Made by a program: the position numbers and the translations under genes. The notes beneath the pieces are model-generated. The model had not been told where the DNA came from. It was given only the letters and a program-made list of their open reading frames with translations, and did no database searches. From assembly GCF_000745005.1 (NCBI RefSeq), contig NZ_JQNB01000001.1, forward strand, positions 4,271,501 to 4,335,500: a stretch of 64,000 bases of DNA. Reading direction: 5' to 3'. This document shows, in pieces, positions 24,510 through 33,111 of this stretch (its first letter is position 1; each line of letters begins with the position of its first letter). The DNA is from Luteibacter sp. 9135 (GTDB taxonomy: Bacteria; Pseudomonadota; Gammaproteobacteria; Xanthomonadales; Rhodanobacteraceae).

Positions 24510-24944
24510 ATGACCAGCCAGCTACCCGCCGTCGTCACCCTGCTCACCCTGCTGCTCATGTTCTACACGGTATGGACGGTAGGCCATGCACGCAAACGCT
24601 ATGGCATCAAGGCGCCGTCCATTTCGGGCGATCCCGCGTTCGAGCGCGCCTGGCGCGTGCAGATGAACACGCTGGAGAACGCTGTGATGTTCATCCCGGC
24701 GCTGTGGCTGGCGGCCCAGTACGTGGATCCGCTGTGGGCCGGCATCGCCGGTATCGTCTGGCTGGTCGGGCGCGTGTGGTACGCGGTGGCCTATGTGCGC
24801 GACGCCTCGCGCCGCGGCCCGGGCTACCTCGTGTCGATGATCGCCTGGGCGGCACTCATGCTGATGGCCGCCGGCGGCATGGGCATGGCCATCATGGAGA
24901 ACAACGCGTCGCCGCCGGTGGACGACGCCGCCGCGGCGGGCTGA
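24510..24944 (+). CDS. MAPEG-family membrane protein
   Basis: 144 residues from MTSQLPAVVTLLTLLLMFYTVWTVGHARKRYGIKAPS, with four hydrophobic segments. The key family stretch is ERAWRVQMNTLENAVMFIPALWLAAQYVDP, containing the N.xEN motif that binds glutathione in eukaryotic relatives, then GRVWYAVAYVRD. MAPEG proteins include glutathione transferases and leukotriene synthases; the bacterial substrate is unknown. It is divergent from ypfJ and converges on the TerC-type gene. Confidence 0.85.
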   Translation: MTSQLPAVVTLLTLLLMFYTVWTVGHARKRYGIKAPSISGDPAFERAWRVQMNTLENAVMFIPALWLAAQYVDPLWAGIAGIVWLVGRVWYAVAYVRDASRRGPGYLVSMIAWAALMLMAAGGMGMAIMENNASPPVDDAAAAG

Positions 24945-24950
24945 GGCCTC

Positions 24951-26525
24951 TCAGGCCTCGTCCCGCGGCAGCGACAGCACGCGCACGCGCTGGATGCGGG
25001 CGCCGTCCATGGCGGTCACCTCGAAGTCGAAACCATCGACATCGAAGCGATCGCCTGCCGCTGGCAGGCGGCCCAGCTGGGACAGCACGAAGCCCGCCAG
25101 CGTGGAGAAATTGCCGTCGGCCGAGCCCGGCAGGCGGTGGCCCAGCAGGTGCTCCACGCGGCGTACATCCAGGCTGGCGTCCAGCAACCAGGCGCCGTCG
25201 GGCTCGCTGACCGCCGAGGGGTCGCCTTCGCGGCTCTCGTCGGGGAATTCGCCGGCGATCACTTCCAGCACGTCGGCGGGGGTGACCAGGCCGAGGATGC
25301 TGCCGTATTCGTCCACCACCAGTGCCATCTGCAGCGGCGCGCGGCGGAACTCGTCGATCAGGCGCAGCACGCTCAGCGATTCCAGCACCGTGATCGGCTT
25401 GCGCACGAAGTGCGAGGTTTCCAGGCGGCCGTGATCGGCCAGGCTGGCCAGCAGGTCGCGTGAGGACACCACGCCCACCAGTTGGTCGAGGTCGCCCTCG
25501 GCTACCAGCATCCAGTGGTGCGCCGACTCGCGTGCTTCCGTCAGCAGCGTGGTCAGGTCCTCGCCGGGGTCCACCCAGACGATCTCCGTGCGCGGCGTCA
25601 TGATGGAGCGCACCGGACGCTGGGAGAGGTCGAGCACGCCCTGCACCATCTCCAGCTCGTCCTTGCCGAACACCGGCGTGTCCGCGGCTTCGACGCCGGT
25701 GTCGTTCTTGCCGTTGTCCGGCTCGTCGTCGGAGCGGCCGCCGAGCAGGCGCAGCACGGCCTTGGCGGTGCGGTCGCGCATGGCGCGGCCGCCGACCAGC
25801 AGCGAGCGGTGGCGGTTGCGCCGCATCGTCTGGTTGAACACCTCGATCATGATCGAGAAGCCGATGGCCGCGTACAGGTAGCCCTTGGGTATGTGGAAGC
25901 CGAAGCCCTCGGCGATGAGGCTGAAGCCGATCATCAACAGGAAGGACAGGCAGAGGATCACCACCGTCGGACGCGCATTGACGAACGCGGTCAGCGGCTT
26001 GCTGGCGGTGATCATCAGGGCCATGGCCACCACCACGCCGACCATCATGATCGACAGGTGATCCACCATGCCCACGGCGGTGATCACCGAATCCAGCGAG
26101 AAAACCGCGTCGAGGATGACGATCTGCGCCACCACCAGCCAGAAGCTGGCGCGACGACCGGACTTGCCACCGTCGTCGTCGTCGGCCTCCAGGCGCTCGT
26201 GCAGCTCCAGCGTGGCCTTGAACAACAGGAAGCCGCCGCCGATCACCAGGATCAGGTCGCGCCAGGACAGGCCGAAGCCGTTCCAGTTGAACAGGGGCGT
26301 CGTCAGCGTCACCAGCCAGGACATGGCGGCCAGCAGGCACAGGCGCATGACCAGCGCGAGGCCCAGGCCCATCAGCCGCGCGTGGTCGCGCTGGCGGGCG
26401 GGAAGCTTGTCGGCGAGGATCGCGACAAAGACGAGGTTGTCGATACCGAGCACGATCTCCAGCACGATCAACGTGAGAAGACCCGCCCAGGCCGAAGGGT
26501 CGGCAAGCCAGTCGAATGCGAACAT
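24951..26525 (-). CDS. TerC-CBS-CorC fusion membrane protein (YoaE/YegH type)
   Basis: 524 residues from [36 protein letters not shown] (ATG at 26525). The N-terminal half is a TerC domain with seven or so helices and the acidic motif LGIDN, plus [15 protein letters not shown], likely metal-ion ligands. Then come two CBS domains (from [19 protein letters not shown] to about residue 430) and a CorC/HlyC C-terminal domain ([33 protein letters not shown]). Proteins of this kind are linked to metal-ion efflux and metalation of exported proteins. Confidence 0.9.
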   Translation of the reverse strand: MFAFDWLADPSAWAGLLTLIVLEIVLGIDNLVFVAILADKLPARQRDHARLMGLGLALVMRLCLLAAMSWLVTLTTPLFNWNGFGLSWRDLILVIGGGFLLFKATLELHERLEADDDDGGKSGRRASFWLVVAQIVILDAVFSLDSVITAVGMVDHLSIMMVGVVVAMALMITASKPLTAFVNARPTVVILCLSFLLMIGFSLIAEGFGFHIPKGYLYAAIGFSIMIEVFNQTMRRNRHRSLLVGGRAMRDRTAKAVLRLLGGRSDDEPDNGKNDTGVEAADTPVFGKDELEMVQGVLDLSQRPVRSIMTPRTEIVWVDPGEDLTTLLTEARESAHHWMLVAEGDLDQLVGVVSSRDLLASLADHGRLETSHFVRKPITVLESLSVLRLIDEFRRAPLQMALVVDEYGSILGLVTPADVLEVIAGEFPDESREGDPSAVSEPDGAWLLDASLDVRRVEHLLGHRLPGSADGNFSTLAGFVLSQLGRLPAAGDRFDVDGFDFEVTAMDGARIQRVRVLSLPRDEA

Positions 26526-26647
26526 GGGTCGGCGCGGCGAAGCGCCCGGTTTCCTCCTGAAGGGACGAAATACTATACAGGTGCCACGTGACGGTCGACG
26601 CCACGCGCGCCGTTGCATTTGCCGCGGGGCCTCCGCTAGGGTGCCGC

Positions 26648-27427
26648 ATGCCTCACGACCTGCCCCTCGCCACCCCTCCGCCCGTCCCGGTCGCCGCCCC
26701 TGTCCGCGCGCCCGGGCTGGTGGAGGCGATTCTCACGATCCTGGCCTACTTCGCCCTGCAAGTGGGCTTCGGCGTGGGGTTCAAGCTCGGCACCGACCTG
26801 CTCGCCCGCTGGTTTCCGGACGCCATGCCGGATGCGCCGGACCGCATCATCCTGGTGGTGATGGCGACCGTGGCGCTGTCCACCTGGCTGGTCGTGCACG
26901 GCGTGCTGCGCCGCTGGGGTCCGCTGGCACGATCCGGCGACGCCCTCGGCCTCGGTTTTCGCGAGCCAGACGGCCAGTTCATCGCCATCGGCGCCGGGCT
27001 GGGCATCGCCGCCGCCATCCTCGGCGGGCTGCTCACCCAGTGGCTGGCGGGCGATCGCGCGGTCTCGCAGACCGTCACCGAGATCGCCGATAAAGCGCAC
27101 CTGGGCATGCGCATGGCCCTGGTGCCTGTTGCCGTCCTGGTCGGGCCGCTGGTCGAAGAGGTGCTGTTCCGTGGCGCCCTGCTGGCCCGCCTGCGCGTCC
27201 GCCTGGGCGACGGCTGGGCCATCGCGATATCCAGCGTGATCTTCGGCGCCGTACACCTGCCCGACCTGGGCTGGCTCTGGTATGCCGTGCCCAACCTGAT
27301 CCTGGTGGGCGTGTTCTGCGGGTGGTTGCGCGTGCGCAGCGGCTCGATCTGGCCCGCCTATGTGGCCCACGCGGCCAACAACGGCCTGGCCGTGATGGCG
27401 TGGTTTTCGGCCACCGCAGCGGGTTAG
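26648..27427 (+). CDS. CPBP-family intramembrane metalloprotease
   Basis: 259 residues with a Pro-rich N-terminus and about seven hydrophobic segments. The family motifs are present: [14 protein letters not shown] (EExxxR) near residue 172, [11 protein letters not shown] (FxxxH), and the last His in [13 protein letters not shown]. These Glu and His residues form the active site in Rce1-type and bacterial CPBP proteins, some of which act in bacteriocin immunity. The substrate is unknown. Its stop codon overlaps that of the converging methyltransferase. Confidence 0.9.
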   Translation: MPHDLPLATPPPVPVAAPVRAPGLVEAILTILAYFALQVGFGVGFKLGTDLLARWFPDAMPDAPDRIILVVMATVALSTWLVVHGVLRRWGPLARSGDALGLGFREPDGQFIAIGAGLGIAAAILGGLLTQWLAGDRAVSQTVTEIADKAHLGMRMALVPVAVLVGPLVEEVLFRGALLARLRVRLGDGWAIAISSVIFGAVHLPDLGWLWYAVPNLILVGVFCGWLRVRSGSIWPAYVAHAANNGLAVMAWFSATAAG

Positions 27428-28020
27428 CAGGTCTCCAGCGCGGCCACGTGCCGCGCCAGCCGCGGGCTGGCGTAGCACTGTGACCCCACCGGGATCAGGC
27501 CCACGGCGTTGAACGCCTCGCGATAGAACCGGGCCGGCCGGCCGTGGAAGCCCACGCGATCGCCGCCGGGATCGTCTTCCCGCGTGTACACCTCGAGGAA
27601 GGCCAGGCCTTCGGTCATCTCGCCGATGCCGGTAAGCCCGGCACGGATCTCCGCCGGCTTGAGGTAGTGCAGTACGTCGGTGCACACGACCAGGTCGAAG
27701 CGGGTGTCGAAGCGCAGCTCGGCCAGCTGGCCGAAACGGGCCAGCCCGATCTGCCGGGAGCGGCCGTAGCGCGCCACGGCGTATTCGCTGGCTTCCAGGC
27801 CACGGTAGGCGATGCCCGGGCGCAACCGGCGCAGCACGGCGCGCCAGGGCGCCTCGCCGCAGCCCACGTCCAGCACGTTGCGCACCGGCCGGCCCAGATA
27901 GAACTCCGCCTGGCCCAGCACCATCGACACCTTGCGGGTCAGTTCGGCGGGGGAGCGCACGGCGTGCTCCGCGCTGCGGTACCACTTGTCGAAATAGGCC
28001 TGGTCGTAGGTCTTGCTCAT
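27424..28020 (-). CDS. Class I SAM-dependent methyltransferase, NodS-like
   Basis: 198 residues from MSKTYDQAYFDKWYRS (ATG at 28020). Motif I is NVLDVGCGEAPWRAVL near residue 48; later regions read YRGLEASEYAVARYG and DLVVCTDVLHYLKPAEI. YFDKWYR at the start is typical of small methyltransferases of the NodS/Methyltransf_23 kind. No substrate can be named. It may be transcribed alone; the divergent neighbour is the small acidic protein at 28122. Confidence 0.85.
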   Translation of the reverse strand: MSKTYDQAYFDKWYRSAEHAVRSPAELTRKVSMVLGQAEFYLGRPVRNVLDVGCGEAPWRAVLRRLRPGIAYRGLEASEYAVARYGRSRQIGLARFGQLAELRFDTRFDLVVCTDVLHYLKPAEIRAGLTGIGEMTEGLAFLEVYTREDDPGGDRVGFHGRPARFYREAFNAVGLIPVGSQCYASPRLARHVAALETC

Positions 28021-28121
28021 GCGCCGCACGCCACCGGAAAACCGCCATGGTAGCGGGCCGTACACCCGGGGCATACATCGATCGCCGCAGCATCGGGGCT
28101 CTTTGCTCCGAGGACCAGCCC

Positions 28122-28421
28122 ATGCCCCTTATCCAGCTCCGTATCACCGGCGACCGCGATATCTTCGACGACGTGATGAACGCCATCCATGGCATCGACC
28201 GGGTCGAGCGGGTCGAGGAAATCGACGACCTGATGATGGGCGTTCGGGACGATTCCAGCTCCAGTGAGTTGTCCGACGATGTCTCGTCGCGTACGTACGT
28301 GCTCGAGGTCGAGGTACCGAACGCCAAGGTCGGCGAAGAAGTGCGAAGCGTGGCCGAAGAGACTGCCGGAACGCGCGAGGCCGCGATCGAGTTCGTCGAT
28401 CCGGACGAAAGCGAAATCTGA
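28122..28421 (+). CDS. Small acidic protein of unknown function
   Basis: 99 residues from MPLIQLRITGDRDIFDDVMNAIHGIDRVERVEEIDDLMMG. A beta-alpha-beta start is followed by a Ser/Asp-rich hinge (VRDDSSSSELSDD) and another beta-alpha-beta (YVLEVEVPNAKVGEEVRSVAEETAG), suggesting a ferredoxin-like or ACT-like fold. It is strongly acidic and ends DPDESEI. I do not recognise the family. The start follows GAGGA at the proper distance. Confidence 0.7.
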   Translation: MPLIQLRITGDRDIFDDVMNAIHGIDRVERVEEIDDLMMGVRDDSSSSELSDDVSSRTYVLEVEVPNAKVGEEVRSVAEETAGTREAAIEFVDPDESEI

Positions 28422-28428
28422 ACCGACC

Positions 28429-28460
28429 CATGAATGCTGCATGTTCTTGCGGCATTCATG
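28429..28460. repeat. Inverted repeat ahead of the DUF1800 gene
   Basis: CATGAATGC and GCATTCATG are perfect 9-bp inverted arms 14 bp apart. They lie just after the stop codon at 28421 and 62 bp before the DUF1800 start. There is no T tract, so it is either a poor terminator or an operator-like dyad. Confidence 0.45.
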
Positions 28461-28521
28461 CGTAAACCCCCTGAAAGGGTCGCCGTTCTAAGGTGTTGCA
28501 CGCACCGAGAACGGAGGTTCC

Positions 28522-30030
28522 ATGCGATCGCTCGCTATCGCTACCCTGCTGGCCCTGACCGCCCTGCCCGCCGCCGCGCGGGATGCGCCGCTTTCCAGAG
28601 ACGACGTGGCGTGGCTGAATCGCGTCACCTTCGGCGTGGATTCGGCCACCGTGGCGCGCTACCGCGAACTGGGCAGGCGCCGTTTCCTCGACGAACAATT
28701 GCACCCCACGTCCCAAGGCCTGCCTGAGGCGGTACGTGCGCAAATCGCCGCCTATGACGTGATGAAGGCACCGCTACCCCTGCGCATGGCGCAGCTGCGC
28801 CAGCGTTACCAGTACATCAAGGCGATGCCCGACGGCGACGCCAAGACGGAAGCGAAAAAGGCGGTGCAGAAGGAAGGCAGCCAGTACGCCGAGCAGGCGC
28901 AGGCGATCGAACTGCTGCGCGCGGTGTACGACGAGAACCAGCTACGCGAACAGATGGTCTGGTTCTGGCTGAACCACTTCAGCGTGTTCCAGGCCAAGGA
29001 CCGCGTGCGCTGGCTGGTGGCCAGCTACGAAGAAGACACCATCCGCCCGCATGCGCTCGGCAAGTTCCGCGACCTGGTCATGGCCACGCTGCGCAGCCCG
29101 GCCATGCTGGAATACCTGGACAACGCACAGAACGCGCGCGACAGGATCAACGAGAACTACGCGCGCGAACTGATGGAACTGCATACGCTGGGCGTAGGCT
29201 CCGGCTACACGCAGGACGATGTGCAGAACCTGGCCCACGTGCTCACCGGCGTGGGCATCGACAACGACGGGCAGCCGCGGAAGATCCGCCCGGCTTGGCA
29301 GGCGTACTACGTCAAGGACGGCCTGTTCGAATTCAACCCGAACCGCCACGATTTCAGCGACCAGCATTTGCTCGGGCAGACCCTGGCAGGCGGCGGCATG
29401 GACGAGGTGGAGAAAGCGGTCGACCTGATCGTCAGCCAGCCGGCATGCGCGACGTTCGTGTCCACCAAGCTGGCCAAGTACTTCGTCTCAGACAACCCGC
29501 CGCCGTCACTGGTCGCGGCCATGGCCAGGACCTTCCACCGTACCGACGGCGACATCTCGGCGGTAATGCAGACGATGCTCGAATCGAAGGAGTTCACCGC
29601 CTCGCTGGGCAAGCGCTACAAGGACCCGACCCAGTTCCTGGTGTCGACCATGCGGCTGGCCTACGACGGCAAACCCGTGAGCAATCCCCGCCCGCTGGTG
29701 AACTGGATCAACCAGCTCGGCCAGGCGCCGTTCGGCCGTATCACGCCTGACGGCTGGCCCACCGCCGATACCGAGTGGTCCAGTTCCGGCCAGGTGGCCA
29801 AGCGCTTCGAGATAGCCCGCTCCATCGGTAGCGGCGCCAACCACCTGTTCGATGTGGACGACAGCGGCAAGGTGCAGGGCGGTGGTTTTCCGCAGCTGAC
29901 CACGCCCACCTACTACGCCACCATCGAGCCGTGGCTGAGCCCGAAGACGCGCGACGCGCTGGCCCAGGCCACGTCGCAACAGGAATGGAACACCTTCCTG
30001 CTGTCCTCCCCCGACTTCAATTACCACTGA
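28522..30030 (+). CDS. DUF1800 exported protein
   Basis: 502 residues with a signal peptide (MRSLAIATLLALTALPAAARD). The DUF1800 family is clear from AWLNRVTFGVDSATVARYRELGRRRFLDEQL, MVWFWLNHFSVF, NYARELMELHTLGVGSGYTQDDVQNLAHVLTG, and the RHDF and GQA segments further on. It is always found next to DUF1501, as here (8 bp apart). The pair is thought to be exported; its function is unknown. A good ribosome binding site (GGAGG) precedes the ATG. Confidence 0.9.
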   Translation: MRSLAIATLLALTALPAAARDAPLSRDDVAWLNRVTFGVDSATVARYRELGRRRFLDEQLHPTSQGLPEAVRAQIAAYDVMKAPLPLRMAQLRQRYQYIKAMPDGDAKTEAKKAVQKEGSQYAEQAQAIELLRAVYDENQLREQMVWFWLNHFSVFQAKDRVRWLVASYEEDTIRPHALGKFRDLVMATLRSPAMLEYLDNAQNARDRINENYARELMELHTLGVGSGYTQDDVQNLAHVLTGVGIDNDGQPRKIRPAWQAYYVKDGLFEFNPNRHDFSDQHLLGQTLAGGGMDEVEKAVDLIVSQPACATFVSTKLAKYFVSDNPPPSLVAAMARTFHRTDGDISAVMQTMLESKEFTASLGKRYKDPTQFLVSTMRLAYDGKPVSNPRPLVNWINQLGQAPFGRITPDGWPTADTEWSSSGQVAKRFEIARSIGSGANHLFDVDDSGKVQGGGFPQLTTPTYYATIEPWLSPKTRDALAQATSQQEWNTFLLSSPDFNYH

Positions 30031-30038
30031 GGCTTCCC

Positions 30039-31229
30039 ATGGATCGCCGCCAGTTCCTGCTCACCCTCGCCGCCACCGTGCCCGCACTGACCCTGGGCGG
30101 ACAGGTATTCGCCGCGCCCGCCGGCTCACCACGCTTCCTGCTGGTGTTCCTGCGTGGCGGCTACGACGCCAACAACCTGCTGGTGCCTTATTCCAGCGAT
30201 TTCTACTACGAATCGCGCAAGAACATCGCGCTGGCCCGACCCACGCCCGGCGATCCGAAATCGGTGCGCGTCCTGGATGAAAACTGGGGCCTGGCACCGG
30301 CGGTGGCCGCCAGCATGGGCCCGCTGTGGGACAAACGGCAGCTGGCCTTCGTCCCCTTTGCGGGCACGGACGACCTCTCGCGCAGCCACTTCGAGACCCA
30401 GGACAACATCGAGGTCGGCGCCTCCGGCAACAGCCGCGACTACGGCTCGGGCTTCATGGGCCGGCTATCGTCGGTATTGCGCGGCGTGCCGCCGATCGCC
30501 TTCACCGACGCGCTGCCGCTGACGTTCCGCGGTGCGGGCGATGTGCCCAACATCTCGCTGAAAGGCGGCGAAAAGGCTGTGTTCGATGACCGGCAGTCGA
30601 AGATCCTTGCCGACATGTACCAGGGCACCACGCTACAGGCCGCGGCCACCGACGGCCTGCAACTGCGCCAGCAGGTCGCGAAGGATCTGCAGACCGAGAT
30701 GGTTGCCGCCAGCCGCGGGGCGGTGAACGCGCGCGGCTTCGCCCAGCAGGGCCAGCGCATGGCTACCCTGATGCGCGATCGCTTCCGCCTCGGTTTCGTC
30801 GATGTGGGCGGCTGGGACACCCACGTCAACCAGGGCGGGGCGGACGGCCAGCTGGCCAGCAACCTCGACAACCTCGGCCAGGGACTGGCGGCGTTCGCCG
30901 ATGGCCTGGGCGAGGCGGAATGGAACAACACCGTCGTGGTGGTCGTGTCCGAATTCGGCCGCACCTTCCGCGAGAACGGCAACAAGGGTACCGACCACGG
31001 TCACGGCACCACGTACTGGGTGATGGGCGGCAAGGTGAACGGCGGTCGCATCGCCGGGCAGCAGGTCGCGGTGGATGCGAAGAACCTGCTACAGAACCGC
31101 GACTACCCGGTGCTCAACAACTATCGCGACCTGCTCGGTGGCCTGATGCAGCGCATGTACGGGTTATCCCAGGCGGACATCAACCGGGTGTTTCCCGAGG
31201 CGAAACCCACCGACCTGCATCTGGTCTAG
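30039..31229 (+). CDS. DUF1501 exported protein with Tat-like signal
   Basis: 396 residues from MDRRQFLLTLAATVPALTLGGQVFAAPAG, whose RRQFL followed by a hydrophobic stretch looks like a twin-arginine signal. The body has the sulfatase/alkaline phosphatase-like DUF1501 motifs: FLRGGYDANNLLVPY, RSHFETQDNIE, VGGWDTHVNQGG and VVSEFGRTFRENGNKGTDHGHGTTYWVMGG, with His and Asp residues placed for metal binding. It is the partner of the DUF1800 gene just upstream. Its stop codon overlaps that of the converging GH15 gene. Confidence 0.9.
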   Translation: MDRRQFLLTLAATVPALTLGGQVFAAPAGSPRFLLVFLRGGYDANNLLVPYSSDFYYESRKNIALARPTPGDPKSVRVLDENWGLAPAVAASMGPLWDKRQLAFVPFAGTDDLSRSHFETQDNIEVGASGNSRDYGSGFMGRLSSVLRGVPPIAFTDALPLTFRGAGDVPNISLKGGEKAVFDDRQSKILADMYQGTTLQAAATDGLQLRQQVAKDLQTEMVAASRGAVNARGFAQQGQRMATLMRDRFRLGFVDVGGWDTHVNQGGADGQLASNLDNLGQGLAAFADGLGEAEWNNTVVVVVSEFGRTFRENGNKGTDHGHGTTYWVMGGKVNGGRIAGQQVAVDAKNLLQNRDYPVLNNYRDLLGGLMQRMYGLSQADINRVFPEAKPTDLHLV

Positions 31230-33064
31230 GGCTGCCACACCTGCCCGTCGGGATGGCTCAGCTGACGGTCGAGGTAGAACGCGGCGCTGATGAAGGCCAG
31301 ATGCGTCAGCGCTTGAGGGAAGTTGCCTAGCAGTGCGGCACGCAGGCTCAGTTCCTCGGAGAACAGGCCGAGGTGGTTCGCGTAAAGCACGCCGCGCGCC
31401 ATGATCTCGCGCGCCTCGGTCAGGCGACCGGCGCGCGCCAGGCATTCCACATACCAGAACGTGCACGTGGTAAAGGCACCCTCCCCGCCCTCCAGGCCGT
31501 CCTCGTTGCGATAACGGAACATCATGCCGTCGTCGGCCAGCTGGTCGTGGATCGCATCCAGCGTGGCCAGCCAGACCGGATCGGTGGCGGAGACGAAGCG
31601 CACCAGCGGCATCATCAGCAGCGCGGCATCCAGATCCGTACCGCCTTGCGTCTGCACGAAGTAACCGTACTCGGGGTGACGGAAGTTCGTCCAGATGTCG
31701 TCGGCGATGCGGTCGCGCACGGCGGCCCACTCCACCGCCGGACCCGGCAGCGAGCGCTTGCCCGCCAGCCGGACGGCCCGGTCCAGGGCCACCCAGCACA
31801 TCAACCGGGAATGCAGGAAATGCTGCTGGCCGCCGCGGATCTCCCAGATGCCTTCGTCGGGGTCCTGCCAGTGGCGACTGACGTGATCGACCATGCGCAC
31901 CACGTGCAGCCAGCCGGTGTGGCTGATCGCGCGGCCGTACTTGTTGGCCAGGTACAGGCTGTCCATCAACTCGCCGAAGATATCCAGCTGGGTCTGCGTG
32001 CGCGCCCCGTTTCCGATACGCACGGGGCGTGACCCGGCGTAGCCGGCCAGGTGGTCCAGCGTGTCTTCCTCCGCTGCTTCGGTGCCGTCGATGGCATACA
32101 TGATGCGCAGTGCGGTGTCCTCGTCCAGGTCCATCAGCCTGGCTTCCGTCCAGCGACGGAAGTGCTCCGCTTCGTCGATGTAGCCCAGGCGCATGAACGC
32201 GTACACCGTGAACGAGGCATCGCGTATCCAGGTGGCGCGATAATCCCAGTTGCGCCCTTGCCCGGTAGCCTCGGGCAGGCCGAAGGTCGCGGCGGCGGCC
32301 ACCGAACCATGCGTATGCGAGGTGAGCAGTTTCAGCACCAGCGCGGAGCGCTCGACACGCTCGCGCCAGCGACCGCGATAGGTCGACCGACGCGTCCAGC
32401 GGCGCCAGGCCTCGGCGGTATCCTCGCAGGCGGCACGGCACTCCGTTTCGTCGGGCGGATCGTGCGCCTCGTCGCCGAGGGTGAACCACACTTCCTCGCC
32501 GGGGTTGAGTTCGAACTCGGCGTGCGCGGCGCCCTCGCCCTCCTCGATCATCAGCGGCACCTTCGACGCCAGGCGCAGGGACTGCGGCCCGTCGTGGAAG
32601 ACCACGCTGTCGCCGTACTCCTCCACCGCCGGTACACGCCGTGCGTAATCCAGCCGCGGGCGGCAGCGCACGCGGATACGCACCCTGCCCCGCGGCACGC
32701 GGATGCATCGCATCACGCAGGCGGCCACGCGCGGCCGCGTCTCGGGGTGGGGCATGAAATCGGTGAGTTCGACGCTGCCCGCTTCGCTCATCCAGCGAGT
32801 AATGAGCACGTTGGTCTCGGGCACGTAGAGCTGCATGGTGCTCGCATCGACCAGGTCCGGCGTCACCGTGAACTCTCCACCCTTGTCCGGATCGAGCAAA
32901 CCGGCGAACACGGTGGGGCTGTCCATGTGCGGCCAGCACATGAAATCGATGGTGCCGTCGCTGGCGACCAGTGCCGTGGTGTCGAGGTTGCCGACGATGC
33001 CGTGCTCACCGATGGTGCGGCCGGGCACGGGATTGGGCTGCGGTGTTTTCGAGGGCTTGGACAT
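31226..33064 (-). CDS. Glycoside hydrolase family 15 protein (glucoamylase/trehalase-like)
   Basis: 612 residues from MSKPSKTPQPNPVPGRTIGEHGIVGNLDTTALVASDGTIDFMCWP (ATG at 33064). The N-terminal beta-sandwich (about residues 15-230) is followed by an (alpha/alpha)6 barrel. Active-site stretches are GRNWDYRATWIRDASFTVYAF with the WIRD motif and PDEGIWEIRGGQQHFLHSRLM, whose Glu is the expected general acid. Bacterial relatives act on alpha-glucans or trehalose. No signal peptide is seen, so it is probably cytoplasmic. The frame stays open far upstream, antisense to the DUF5916 gene, which is not coding. Confidence 0.93.
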   Translation of the reverse strand: MSKPSKTPQPNPVPGRTIGEHGIVGNLDTTALVASDGTIDFMCWPHMDSPTVFAGLLDPDKGGEFTVTPDLVDASTMQLYVPETNVLITRWMSEAGSVELTDFMPHPETRPRVAACVMRCIRVPRGRVRIRVRCRPRLDYARRVPAVEEYGDSVVFHDGPQSLRLASKVPLMIEEGEGAAHAEFELNPGEEVWFTLGDEAHDPPDETECRAACEDTAEAWRRWTRRSTYRGRWRERVERSALVLKLLTSHTHGSVAAAATFGLPEATGQGRNWDYRATWIRDASFTVYAFMRLGYIDEAEHFRRWTEARLMDLDEDTALRIMYAIDGTEAAEEDTLDHLAGYAGSRPVRIGNGARTQTQLDIFGELMDSLYLANKYGRAISHTGWLHVVRMVDHVSRHWQDPDEGIWEIRGGQQHFLHSRLMCWVALDRAVRLAGKRSLPGPAVEWAAVRDRIADDIWTNFRHPEYGYFVQTQGGTDLDAALLMMPLVRFVSATDPVWLATLDAIHDQLADDGMMFRYRNEDGLEGGEGAFTTCTFWYVECLARAGRLTEAREIMARGVLYANHLGLFSEELSLRAALLGNFPQALTHLAFISAAFYLDRQLSHPDGQVWQP

Positions 33065-33111
33065 GGCTAACCCATGCCACAGCGCATGTGAAGATGAAGC
33101 GGTAGGGCCGC

